The translations under genes and the position numbers were made by a program. Below the pieces are notes generated by a model. That model did no database searches. It had not been told where the DNA came from and worked only from the letters and a program-made list of their open reading frames with translations. From Bremerella volcania (GTDB lineage: Bacteria; Planctomycetota; Planctomycetia; Pirellulales; Pirellulaceae): a stretch of 64,000 nt of DNA. Positions 18,456-26,431 of this stretch are shown piece after piece; positions within the stretch are counted from its first letter, which is position 1, and each line of letters opens with the position of its first letter. The stretch is from assembly GCF_007748115.1 (NCBI RefSeq), contig NZ_CP036289.1:1364001-1428000 (forward strand). The letters run 5' to 3'.

Positions 18456-19889
18456 ATGACTCGCCTGACCGGATTGTTGTTTGTTCTCTTCCTGTCATCC
18501 CTATGCCAGGCCGCCGACAAGCCGCTGAACGTGTTGTTCATCATTTCAGACGACCTCACGCCGACGGCTCTTTCGTGCTACGGGAATGACGTCAGCAAAA
18601 CGCCCCACATCGATCGGCTGGCGGCCCAGGGAACGCGGTTCACGCATGCCTACTGCAATGCCACCTACTGCGGTCCGAGCCGTGCGTCGTTTCTTTCGGG
18701 CTATTATCCGCATGCGACCGGCGTGTTTGGTTACGTGAGTCCTCGTCCGCAGATCGGCGATCGGGCCATGTGGCCGCAGCACTTTAAGAACAACGGATAC
18801 TATACGGCTCGCGTGAGCAAGATCTTTCACATGGGGGTCCCAGGCGGGATCGAAAGCGGCGGAGACGGTGCCGACGATCCCATCTGCTGGGTCGAGCGCT
18901 TCAACAGCCCCGGCCCCGAATGGAAAGCCCCCGGCGACGGCGAAACACTGGAAGGCAACCCCGATGGCAAGAAGCCCGTGGTCGGCGGCAACACGTTTGT
19001 CGTCGTCGAAGCGGACGGGGACGACCAGGTCCATAGCGATGGCAAAACAGCCGCGAAAGCCGTGGAGCTAATCGAACAGCACGCCAAAGCCGACAAGCCG
19101 TTCTTCCTGGCCGTGGGTTTCGTTCGCCCGCACGTTCCGTTTGTCGCTCCGCGCAAGTACGTCGAACCTTACAAGCCGTACGCCGACCGCCAGCTTCCAG
19201 AAAAGGTCCCGGGCGACTGGGACGACATTCCTAAGATGGGCATCAACTACAAGACCAGTAAGAATATGAAGATGGACGTCCGCCGCCAGAAGAAAGCGGT
19301 CGGCGGGTACTACGGCGCGGTCGCGTTTCTCGACGCCCAGGTAGGCAAGGTGCTCGATGCCCTCGAAGCGAGCGACCAGGCCGACAACACGATCGTCATC
19401 TTCACCAGCGACCATGGCTTTCACCTGGGCCAGCATGACTTCTGGGCGAAGGTAAGCCTGCACGAAGAGTCTGCCAGCGTTCCGCTGATCATCAAAGTGC
19501 CAGGCCAGAAGCCCGCCGTGTGCGACTCGCTCACGCAGCTATTGGACCTCTACCCGACGACGGCGGCACTATGCGGCCTGGAGGTCCCCGCGCGGCTGCA
19601 AGGCAAGGACATCACCCCGCTGCTGAAAGACCCCAAGGCCAGCGTACACGAAGAGATCCTGAACGTCTCGCCCATGCAAAAGGGCTTCCTCCTACGAACC
19701 GATCGCTGGGCGTTCATCCAATACAAGGAAGACGGCACCGGCGGCGTCGAGCTATTCGATATGGAGAACGACCCGCAGCAGTACACCAACCTGGCCAGCG
19801 ATCCGAAGTACGAGGACGTGGTGAAAGAGTTTCAGCAAAAGCTGGCCGCGAAGCTGGCGGAATTGCGGGCGAATGATCTGTCGCAGTGA
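18456..19889 (+). CDS. Exported sulfatase (iduronate-2-sulfatase-like)
   Basis: 477 residues from the ATG at 18456, which begins the signal peptide (LTGLLFVLFLSSLCQAA) and has AAGGAACG upstream; an in-frame ATG at 18426 is less likely. The formylglycine motif CGPSR with Cys72 is intact (C-x-P-x-R), and LFIISDDL supplies the Asp metal ligands near the N-terminus; FTSDHGFHLGQHDFW carries the second metal site. The overall pattern, including VGFVRPHVPFVAP, resembles iduronate-2-sulfatases. It should remove sulfate from a sulfated glycan after maturation by a formylglycine-generating enzyme that is not in this window. Confidence 0.9.
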   Translation: MTRLTGLLFVLFLSSLCQAADKPLNVLFIISDDLTPTALSCYGNDVSKTPHIDRLAAQGTRFTHAYCNATYCGPSRASFLSGYYPHATGVFGYVSPRPQIGDRAMWPQHFKNNGYYTARVSKIFHMGVPGGIESGGDGADDPICWVERFNSPGPEWKAPGDGETLEGNPDGKKPVVGGNTFVVVEADGDDQVHSDGKTAAKAVELIEQHAKADKPFFLAVGFVRPHVPFVAPRKYVEPYKPYADRQLPEKVPGDWDDIPKMGINYKTSKNMKMDVRRQKKAVGGYYGAVAFLDAQVGKVLDALEASDQADNTIVIFTSDHGFHLGQHDFWAKVSLHEESASVPLIIKVPGQKPAVCDSLTQLLDLYPTTAALCGLEVPARLQGKDITPLLKDPKASVHEEILNVSPMQKGFLLRTDRWAFIQYKEDGTGGVELFDMENDPQQYTNLASDPKYEDVVKEFQQKLAAKLAELRANDLSQ

Positions 19890-20010
19890 GTTCACCTTGC
19901 CTCGCCCGCTTGAGCAACCGATCCGCGTTTTGTCTCACTTTTTCTTCGACCGCACCGGTACTCTCTGGTAGGTTGAAGGAATCTAATCTCTTCAAAACAG
20001 GAGGTGCGCG

Positions 20011-21264
20011 ATGCGTTCTCGTTGGACTTGGTTCGTTCTCTTGGCGTTGGCCTTTCCGTGTGCCGCTTACGCTTGCCTGTGGGATGAAGACACGCTCGAG
20101 ATGGAGCGGCAGCAGTATCCGGAAGTGCACGAACTGATCGCCGGGCACTTCGTCCGCCATAGCGATGCCTATTACCAGTGGCGGATCGGCGATCGCACTA
20201 CCAAGTCAGTCGATCAGCGGACGCCGGAAGACTACAACGATATCGCCGTTGCCTACGATAAACTCGGCGAGCACGACAAAGCGATCGAAACAATTCGTGA
20301 AAAGATGCAGCGCTGGCCGGACGAAAACCTCTACGAGTCGCAGGCCAATCTCGGCACGTTCCTCATCCACTCCGGCAAGTTCGAGGATGGCCTTGTCCAT
20401 ATCCAGAAGGCGATCGAAATCAATCCGGATGCCCATTTCGGCCGCGAGATCTACCAGCAGTTGTTGGTTCAGTACGTCATCGAGCGACGTGCCGCCGGAG
20501 CCAAGCTTCCCCTGAACCCAGATAAAGGGGAAGCCGATTGGGACGAACATAAGCCGCGTGTGGGCGGCTTTGCCGCCTATGTCAAGAAGCATCGGGGCGA
20601 CGACGCGAAAGACGGCGTCGACGCCGAGTACGCCAGGGCCCTTAAAGGGGTACTGGGCATGGTGCGCTTCGGCCATCACGATTCGCCCATCCTGATGGAA
20701 GCGGTCGGCGACCTACTCTCGGCGACCGAGCCCGCCAACCAACTGGCGGCCCGGGCCTATCTCCGCGCTTCGTACGAAGCAGACAGCGACGTTGCCCGTG
20801 CCGACTATCGCCTAAAGGCCAAGAATGCCGTGGCCAGCCAGGAGCTACCGATCCGCGGTGAGAAAATCGAGATCGTCGAAGCGGCCCTCAAGGACGAACT
20901 GGCTCAAGCCAACGCCTTCGCCGCGCAGATCGCTGCCGATGAAGCCTCTTGGATTGCCCGCGGAGACCGCGTCGACGAGAAGTTCAACGAGAAGTATTAT
21001 GACAGCCCGAAGCTGAATGTCGCCCATGCCCAGGACGAAGCCAGCTTGGCCATGGCCGAGTTCAACCCAACCGGCCCGATCATCCTACCCTCAGGCAGCC
21101 AACAGCAGACGAACACCTATCGCTCCTCTTCGTCGCGAAGTCCCCAAGGATTTTCGCCGCAAAAAGTGGCGACGCTCATCTTCTTCGGCGTGATGGTGCT
21201 GGCCGGCGCCGTGGTCTATGCGACCATGATGCTGCGTCTGCCGCAAGATCCTTCCAAGAAGTGA
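20011..21264 (+). CDS. Exported TPR protein with C-terminal membrane anchor (copy 1)
   Basis: 417 residues, preceded by a near-perfect ribosome binding site (AGGAGGTG). A signal peptide ends at AAYA, and the mature protein begins CLWDEDTLEMER. TPR-like helices follow (IAVAYDKLGEHDKAIETI, NLGTFLIHSGKFEDGLVHIQKAIEINPDA). A Ser/Gln-rich linker leads to a C-terminal hydrophobic helix (about 388-408) and a short basic end (RLPQDPSKK), so the TPR part faces the periplasm. It is clearly paralogous to the gene at 21.6-22.7 kb. No known family beyond TPR is recognised; a scaffold role is inferred. Confidence 0.83.
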   Translation: MRSRWTWFVLLALAFPCAAYACLWDEDTLEMERQQYPEVHELIAGHFVRHSDAYYQWRIGDRTTKSVDQRTPEDYNDIAVAYDKLGEHDKAIETIREKMQRWPDENLYESQANLGTFLIHSGKFEDGLVHIQKAIEINPDAHFGREIYQQLLVQYVIERRAAGAKLPLNPDKGEADWDEHKPRVGGFAAYVKKHRGDDAKDGVDAEYARALKGVLGMVRFGHHDSPILMEAVGDLLSATEPANQLAARAYLRASYEADSDVARADYRLKAKNAVASQELPIRGEKIEIVEAALKDELAQANAFAAQIAADEASWIARGDRVDEKFNEKYYDSPKLNVAHAQDEASLAMAEFNPTGPIILPSGSQQQTNTYRSSSSRSPQGFSPQKVATLIFFGVMVLAGAVVYATMMLRLPQDPSKK

Positions 21265-21291
21265 TCGGCCACGGCGATCCACTTCGCCAGG

Positions 21292-21417
21292 CTAGAGGGA
21301 TTTCATGGTCTCGGCCATGGCAATCATGATCATCGCGAGAACCAGTGGGCCGAAAATGTCCAGCCAGTGGCACCGGTCACGGGTATCCATGCCTGGCCGA
21401 TCGCCAAAGTATTCCAT
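21292..21417 (-). CDS. Possible small membrane protein (41 residues)
   Basis: A short frame between the two TPR genes reads MEYFGDRPGMDTRDRCHW and then a hydrophobic stretch (LDIFGPLVLAMIMIAMAE). It has soluble-then-helix character, but no ribosome binding site is seen before the ATG and the frame is open a little further upstream without a better start. It could be a small membrane protein, a relic of a longer gene, or chance. The rest of the 306-base gap holds the upstream region of the second TPR gene. Confidence 0.28.
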   Translation of the reverse strand: MEYFGDRPGMDTRDRCHWLDIFGPLVLAMIMIAMAETMKSL

Positions 21418-21570
21418 GATGACGAACACGACATCAAAACGAATAGCCCAGGCAAGCTAATTGAGCGAGACATGCTGCAGAGTCCTATCAATCGAAAATC
21501 TTTTGTCGTGTAAATCTCGTCGCTTTGATAGGCTGAAACTGTTCTCTTCTGTTCACTACTGAGGTGACTT

Positions 21571-22692
21571 ATGCGACGCGCTGCGTGTTTGTTTGTCGTA
21601 CTTACCCTTCTTTTTCCTGCTTGCTGTTCGGCATGCTTATGGGATAGCGACACCCTAGAGCAGGAACGATACCGCTTTCCTGAAGCCCACCAGTTGATCG
21701 TCGGCGATTTCGTCCGGCATAGCGAGGCCTACTACCGCTGGCGCATTGAAGACCGCCTGGCCAAGCCCATCGATGCACGAATGCCGATGGATTACGACGA
21801 TGTCGCGGTCGCCTACGACAAACTCGGCCAGCAGGACAAAGCGATCGAGACGATCCACGAAAAGATCCGCCGCTTCTCCAGCCAGTCGGTCTACGAGTCG
21901 GAAGCGAACCTGGGGACCTTCCTGATTCATGCCGGCCGCCTGGAAGAAGGCCTGGTGCATATCGACAAGGCGATCGAGATCAACCCCGACGCCCACTTCG
22001 GCCGCGAGATCTATCAGAAGCTGCTGGTCGAGTACGTCCTGCTGCGGCGAGCCGATGGCGACGAAGGCCTCCCCCTGGCCACGAGCGACGGTGAAAACTT
22101 CGTGACGTTTCTCCGCGATCGTCTCGCATGGAAACCTGAGAGTGAAATGGCCGAAAAGAAGAAAGCACTCACCGGCGTCCTGGGCATGATGCGCTTCGGC
22201 CACTACGACTCGCCGATCTTGCTCGAAGCCCTCGGCGACCTCTTGATGTCTCAAGGACGCGACGCCAACCAACTCGCCGCCCAGGCCTATCTGCGGGCTT
22301 CGGCCATGGCCGACGATCGAGACGCCGCGGCCGCCTACTTCAGCAAAGCGGGCCAGGCCCTCGAATCGCAGCGCAACATGAAATTGAAAACGCTGCAAAA
22401 GGAGCTAACCGAATCGGTCCATAAGGCCAACGAGAAGTTCGCCCAGATCCAATCCGACGAACAGGCCTGGGCCGCCGCCGGCGAAGACCTCGATCAAAAG
22501 TTCGCCAGCAAGTACTACGAGCAGCCCCTGCTCAGATCGGCATCGCTGGGCGTGGTCAGCCTGGGCCAGTGGCTGGGGCAATATGCCTGGGCGGCGGTCT
22601 TCGTTTTGGTGGTTACCGCCGCCATCTGGGGCATGATCCGCTGGCTGAAGGCCGATCTGTCTGCGGCGCAAGGCAATTCGTCGAATTCCTAG
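21571..22692 (+). CDS. Exported TPR protein with C-terminal membrane anchor (copy 2)
   Basis: 373 residues; GAGGTG precedes the ATG. The layout matches copy 1: signal peptide, mature start CLWDSDTLEQER, then FVRHSEAYYRWRIEDR, VAYDKLGQQDKAIETI and NPDAHFGREIYQKLL, nearly identical blocks in both. The copies diverge in the middle and in the linker before the C-terminal helix (YAWAAVFVLVVTAAIWGMI) and basic tail. Tandem orientation and this degree of similarity show a local duplication. The periplasmic TPR region probably binds another envelope protein. Confidence 0.83.
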   Translation: MRRAACLFVVLTLLFPACCSACLWDSDTLEQERYRFPEAHQLIVGDFVRHSEAYYRWRIEDRLAKPIDARMPMDYDDVAVAYDKLGQQDKAIETIHEKIRRFSSQSVYESEANLGTFLIHAGRLEEGLVHIDKAIEINPDAHFGREIYQKLLVEYVLLRRADGDEGLPLATSDGENFVTFLRDRLAWKPESEMAEKKKALTGVLGMMRFGHYDSPILLEALGDLLMSQGRDANQLAAQAYLRASAMADDRDAAAAYFSKAGQALESQRNMKLKTLQKELTESVHKANEKFAQIQSDEQAWAAAGEDLDQKFASKYYEQPLLRSASLGVVSLGQWLGQYAWAAVFVLVVTAAIWGMIRWLKADLSAAQGNSSNS

Positions 22693-22717
22693 ACGGCATT
22701 CTACGGACCATTGGTCT

Positions 22718-23551
22718 TTAAAAGCGTGAAGGAAGAAAACGGAACGAATGAGCAATCAATGGAACGGCGAGAACCTGGGCTAACCCCAGGTAGTGATACA
22801 TGTCGCGTCGACGCCTGCGAAACAGGTCGACTACAATTGCGGTGATCCCTGCAAGCGTAAGGGTCATCTTACTTACCAGGATCAGCGTTTGCGTTACCTC
22901 GTTGAAGACATCAAAAAAGTCTTCGTGACGTTGTTTAACAAAGACTGCGCCAAGCAATTGAATCACAATAAAGATCTGCAAAAAGAGACAAGCCCAAATA
23001 AAGAATTTCCAAGGCCGCGATTCGCGCGAAAAGACAAGGATCGCGGTGAAAAGCGTGATTAGAACGAAGTTCGAAGCGAGCATCGCCCAGAAACTCCCCT
23101 GTAAGAGAGTGTTCGCGCCCGGTCCCCCGTAACGGCTTGAGACGAAGTAGGCGAGCAAGGCGTAGATCGTTACCACGGTATCTCTTGAAAAGTCAGTCGC
23201 ACGCCAAATGAATAACCAGTGACCTGGCATCAGCGCGAAGAACTTTCGGTGCCAGAGAGCATGGGCAAGTAACGTGATTCCCAGCCCGGAGACAATAGCA
23301 AACAAGATTTTCGACGCACCCCACGGGATCGGTCTTAAGAGCCGATTCTGGCCGAAGAAAACTTGATGAGATGCAATTGAGAGCTGAAGAAGAAATCCGA
23401 TAGCCATGCCAAATGCAAACATCTTGGCCGATGGCCAGATCTTCTCCGATTCTTGAGATGTCGGCGTATCTTCTGAATCGAAAGTGGGCGATTCGTAGGG
23501 CTTCACGGCAGACGCGTCTGCCGACATTCCCTCTTCGTGCGTTTCATTCAT
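22718..23551 (-). CDS. Membrane protein of unknown function, paralogue of the one at 17.4-18.3 kb
   Basis: 277 residues. A soluble acidic N-terminus with VKPYESPTFDSEDTP (NPYxSP-like, first residue changed) is followed by about seven hydrophobic segments. LMPGHWLFIWRATD and RRRDMYHYLGLAQVLAVPL align with the other paralogue. It converges with the second TPR gene, with a 25-base gap. The two copies on the same strand, one on each side of the sulfatase and TPR pair, suggest duplication of a larger unit or repeated recruitment of this family. Function unknown. Confidence 0.7.
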   Translation of the reverse strand: MNETHEEGMSADASAVKPYESPTFDSEDTPTSQESEKIWPSAKMFAFGMAIGFLLQLSIASHQVFFGQNRLLRPIPWGASKILFAIVSGLGITLLAHALWHRKFFALMPGHWLFIWRATDFSRDTVVTIYALLAYFVSSRYGGPGANTLLQGSFWAMLASNFVLITLFTAILVFSRESRPWKFFIWACLFLQIFIVIQLLGAVFVKQRHEDFFDVFNEVTQTLILVSKMTLTLAGITAIVVDLFRRRRRDMYHYLGLAQVLAVPLIAHSFRFLPSRF

Positions 23552-23718
23552 CTTACAGGCGGCCTAAGGGGTGGTTGATTACCAAGTTGCGATAAGGCTA
23601 TTGCCCCGCGGATCCGATGTCAAACAGCCCCTTGCCACCGCGGACCCCCTAGTCGAGAATGAACCTCTTGTTCCGGGGCTTTCTCTACGAAGGTAGGGCA
23701 GCACGTGTCCTTGGTTCG

Positions 23719-23757
23719 CCCCCTCATCCTAGCCCTCTCCCCGTCAGGGGCGAGGGG
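23719..23757. repeat. Intergenic imperfect palindrome, C/G-rich REP-like element
   Basis: CCCCCTC, then AGCCCTCTCCCCGTCAGGGG and CGAGGGG, form an imperfect hairpin between the divergent membrane-protein gene and argG. Similar CCCTCTCCC/GGGAGAGGG elements occur at 32.99, 45.59 and 58.75 kb. Confidence 0.6.
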
Positions 23758-23818
23758 ACCAGATCTGAGGTGCGGCTGTTTTCCGTTTCATTGTCCATTC
23801 GCTTGCGAGCATCAAAAA

Positions 23819-25033
23819 ATGCCTAGCTGTGTTCTTGCTTATTCTGGGGGTCTCGATACGTCGGTCATTTTGGGATGGCTGCAAGACGAAGGTTACGATG
23901 TGCACGCCGTGTACGTCGATTTGGGGCAGCCCTGCGAGGACCGCCAGGCCATTCTGCAGAAGGCTAAGGATTGCGGCGCCGTAAGTGCCCGGATCGTGGA
24001 CGGCCGGGAAGAGATGTGCCGCGACTTCGCGTTCCCCGTGCTGCAGTGGCAAGCCAAGTACGAATCGATCTACCTGCTGGGGACCTCGATCGCTCGCCCG
24101 CTGATCTCGAAGCTCTGTCTGCAAGTCGCCAAGGAAGTCGGCGCCGATGCCTACGCGCACGGAGCAACCGGTAAGGGGAACGATCAGTGCCGCTTCCAAC
24201 TGGCCGCCGAGGCGCTTGACCCAACCGTCAAGGTGATCGCCCCGTGGCGGATTGAAAAGTTCCGCAAGGCATTCCCAGGCCGAACCGAGCTGATCGCCTA
24301 CTGCAACGAAAAGAACATCCCGGTCAAAGCGTCGACCGCCAAGCCGTACAGCAGCGACGAGAACTGCCTGCACATCAGCTACGAAGCAGGCGAGCTGGAA
24401 GACCTGACCGTCAACGGCGTCGAACTGGTCGACTTCGGCATGACCGTCAGCCCGCAGCAGGCTCCCGACAAGCCAGAGACCGTCACCATCAAGGTCGAGA
24501 AAGGCGTGCCCACCCACGTCAACGGCGAGAAGTGCACCGCGCTGGAAGTGGTCACCAAGCTGAACGAAATCGGCGGCCGTAACGGCGTCGGCCGCATCGA
24601 CATGGTCGAGAACCGCTTCGTCGGCATGAAGAGCCGCGGCGTGTACGAAGCCCCCGGCATGACCATCCTGTACGATGCCCTGCTGAACGTCGAACAGCTG
24701 ACCCTGGACCGAGACCTGATCCACCTGCGTGACCAGCTGAAGCCGATCGTGGCCGAAGACGTTTACAATGGCTTCTGGTACAACGCCAAGATGGACGCCC
24801 TGCTGGCCTTCATCGCCAACGCCATGCAGAAGTGCACCGGCGAAGTGACGCTGCAGCTCTACAAAGGCAACATCATCGTCGCCAGCCGCTCCAGCGAGTT
24901 CAGCCTGTACGACGAAGGTATCGCCACCATGGAAGGGGGCGGCAGCTACAACCAGGACGACGCCGAAGGTTTCCTGCGCATCCAAGGTCTGCCCAGCCGA
25001 GTCCAGGGCCGGGTCACGCCGCGAGCTTACTAA
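23819..25033 (+). CDS. argG: Argininosuccinate synthase
   Basis: 404 residues from the ATG at 23819. The open frame begins earlier, but the upstream part crosses a palindromic repeat and is not conserved-looking. AYSGGLDTSV at residues 7-16 is the PP-loop ATP pyrophosphatase motif; GATGKGNDQCRF and STAKPYSSDENCLHISYEAGELE are further family motifs. It joins citrulline and aspartate using ATP, the seventh step of arginine synthesis, in the cytoplasm. No other arg gene is adjacent. A degraded second copy of the 3' end plus terminator lies 1.2 kb downstream. Confidence 0.95.
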   Translation: MPSCVLAYSGGLDTSVILGWLQDEGYDVHAVYVDLGQPCEDRQAILQKAKDCGAVSARIVDGREEMCRDFAFPVLQWQAKYESIYLLGTSIARPLISKLCLQVAKEVGADAYAHGATGKGNDQCRFQLAAEALDPTVKVIAPWRIEKFRKAFPGRTELIAYCNEKNIPVKASTAKPYSSDENCLHISYEAGELEDLTVNGVELVDFGMTVSPQQAPDKPETVTIKVEKGVPTHVNGEKCTALEVVTKLNEIGGRNGVGRIDMVENRFVGMKSRGVYEAPGMTILYDALLNVEQLTLDRDLIHLRDQLKPIVAEDVYNGFWYNAKMDALLAFIANAMQKCTGEVTLQLYKGNIIVASRSSEFSLYDEGIATMEGGGSYNQDDAEGFLRIQGLPSRVQGRVTPRAY

Positions 25034-25067
25034 ACGCCGAGCGATTTACCCTTGAGTACATTACAAA

Positions 25068-25103
25068 GGGCTACCGAGCCAATGCTCGGTGGCCCTTTTT
25101 TTT
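25068..25103 (+). terminator. argG rho-independent terminator
   Basis: GGGCTACCGAGC pairs with GCTCGGTGGCCC around a CAAT loop and is followed by eight T. It begins about 35 bases after the argG stop, the same spacing as in the relic copy at 26.3 kb. Confidence 0.92.
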
Positions 25104-25273
25104 GCCGCTCGAAATCATCGTTCCGCAGGAACTGGGCATGAATTCCATTGCCTGCCGGATCTTGGGCCGGGTATGATTTAGCGTTGGTTTGGGGGGGTGA
25201 GTCGAGTACTTCTTGTCGTCCCATCGCCCTAGGCGCACGCTTTCTGTCGTATCTCTCTGCTAAAGGGCTGGCT

Positions 25274-26095
25274 ATGCATGGCGAAAGACAACGGGGGCCG
25301 AACAATACTCAGCGACAAGCTCCTGGATCGAAAATCGATCAGGGAACGATGTGTCTCCAGCCTTGCCCGAATCGGGCCGCAAAGACGGAAAATCCAGAGC
25401 GGAAAAGACGGAAAACCTGGACCGATCGAAACATCAAAGCGTATCGCAGTTGGGTTCAAAAAAATGGCCCCGGTTACGTAGGCAAACTTACCATCGATTG
25501 CGCGGACTTCGCCCTGTTCCTTCTGCTGACCTTTGCGAAGGAAAATGATTTGAATATCGCGCTGACGGCAGGATTCAGTTACCGCGATCCTTTCGCCGAC
25601 CGAGACATGAGAAACCCCGAACTGAGCAAAGCCAAGTCTCGCGTCGGAGCGAAAGATTTGTTCAACGTCAAGCAGCGCAACACGGTTCGTATTCCCTTCG
25701 ATGAATTGCTGCCAGGGGATCTTCTGGTAAGCGAACGGCATGTGCAAGTCGTTTTGAATCCCAGGAACACGGTCAGCGTCTCGATGCGGGTAAACGACTT
25801 TCAGAAAGGGGAAACGTTTCTCAAACGCGAGCGAGCCCCTGTTTTGGAGATCCTGCAAGGGAATTTGCGTTCGGATGGACCCACGAAAGTACAGCGCAGA
25901 GCGTACGACCTAAGAGTGAGCACCAGCGGCGAAAGAAACAATCGCTATTACGAGTACAACGACGCCGACGATACCTACACTCGACAAAGCAGCGGGGACG
26001 GTCAGGGCTGGTCCGCCTACGATGAACAAGTCGACTTCCAACCACGTCGCTGGAGTTTCGGAAGATTCAACTTAGAGTCGTTGGTTGAGAGGTAA
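25274..26095 (+). CDS. Putative cysteine hydrolase (Cys-His-Gln), paralogue of the protein at 39.6-40.3 kb
   Basis: About 273 residues from the ATG at 25274; the frame is open back to a TTG at 25148 and the true start is uncertain. From TWTDRNIKAYRSWVQKNG on, it matches the 39.6-kb protein: Cys76 in TIDCADFA (other copy TCED), PGDL, His156 in RHVQVV (other copy GHVQVV) and Gln195-Gly-Asn197 in EILQGN (other copy NIVQGN). The order Cys, PGDL, HVxVV recalls NlpC/P60 and CHAP-type amidases, but no known family was identified. No signal peptide is seen. The C-terminal 80 residues are polar, rich in Tyr, Asp and Arg. It lies between argG and the argG relic, so it may be acquired. Confidence 0.6.
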   Translation: MHGERQRGPNNTQRQAPGSKIDQGTMCLQPCPNRAAKTENPERKRRKTWTDRNIKAYRSWVQKNGPGYVGKLTIDCADFALFLLLTFAKENDLNIALTAGFSYRDPFADRDMRNPELSKAKSRVGAKDLFNVKQRNTVRIPFDELLPGDLLVSERHVQVVLNPRNTVSVSMRVNDFQKGETFLKRERAPVLEILQGNLRSDGPTKVQRRAYDLRVSTSGERNNRYYEYNDADDTYTRQSSGDGQGWSAYDEQVDFQPRRWSFGRFNLESLVER

Positions 26096-26166
26096 TCGGA
26101 GAGCTGTCGCCGGCAGAGACAACGTTTGCCATGGCTCGCTGAAGTGTGGTCGTGTTCCACGCTAAC

Positions 26167-26269
26167 GCGGGGAGTTAAGCTACAATCAAGACGCCACCGA
26201 AGGTTTTCAGTGAGAATTCAGGGAATGCTCAGCCGAGTCGAGGGACGGGTTACGACTAGGGCTTGTTAG
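26167..26269 (+). pseudogene. Relic of a second argG 3' end
   Basis: Codons from 26178 read SYNQDATEGF, against SYNQDDAEGF at the end of intact ArgG. After a two-base shift the next frame reads RIQGMLSRVEGRVTTRAC and stops at 26269, against RIQGLPSRVQGRVTPRAY-stop. The similarity continues past the stop into a related terminator at the same spacing. Only about the last 30 codons remain. It cannot encode a working enzyme. It could be the displaced end of argG after integration of foreign DNA, or the scar of a tandem duplication that was later deleted. Confidence 0.85.
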
Positions 26270-26302
26270 TCGCCTGGCGATTGATCATTGAAAACAATTT
26301 AG

Positions 26303-26340
26303 AATGGCTACCGGCTTTAGAGTTGGCAGCCATTTTTTTA
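26303..26340 (+). terminator. Terminator of the argG relic
   Basis: AATGGCTACC pairs with GGCAGCCATT (one mismatch) and is followed by a run of T. The stem shares GGCTACCG with the intact argG terminator and lies 34 bases after the relic stop codon. Confidence 0.8.
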
Positions 26341-26431
26341 TGCTGTTGATATCCCGTAGCTGCCATATGTGAGAGCAAGCGACCACACTATTCTACTTAG
26401 TTACTCAAGAGTTGAGTATTAACTTTGAGAC

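Noticed and set aside
23744-24985. Open frame of 413 codons on the minus strand opposite argG
   Set aside because: Exact shadow of argG; Val/Asp/Leu-rich composition typical of the antisense of GC-biased codons, and no start site.
25278-25481. Frame starting MAKDNGGRTILSDK that could be the true N-terminus of the putative cysteine hydrolase joined by a frameshift
   Set aside because: It looks protein-like, but the paralogue at 39.6 kb has only a short N-terminus before the conserved region, so no frameshift is needed. Left as a start-site uncertainty.
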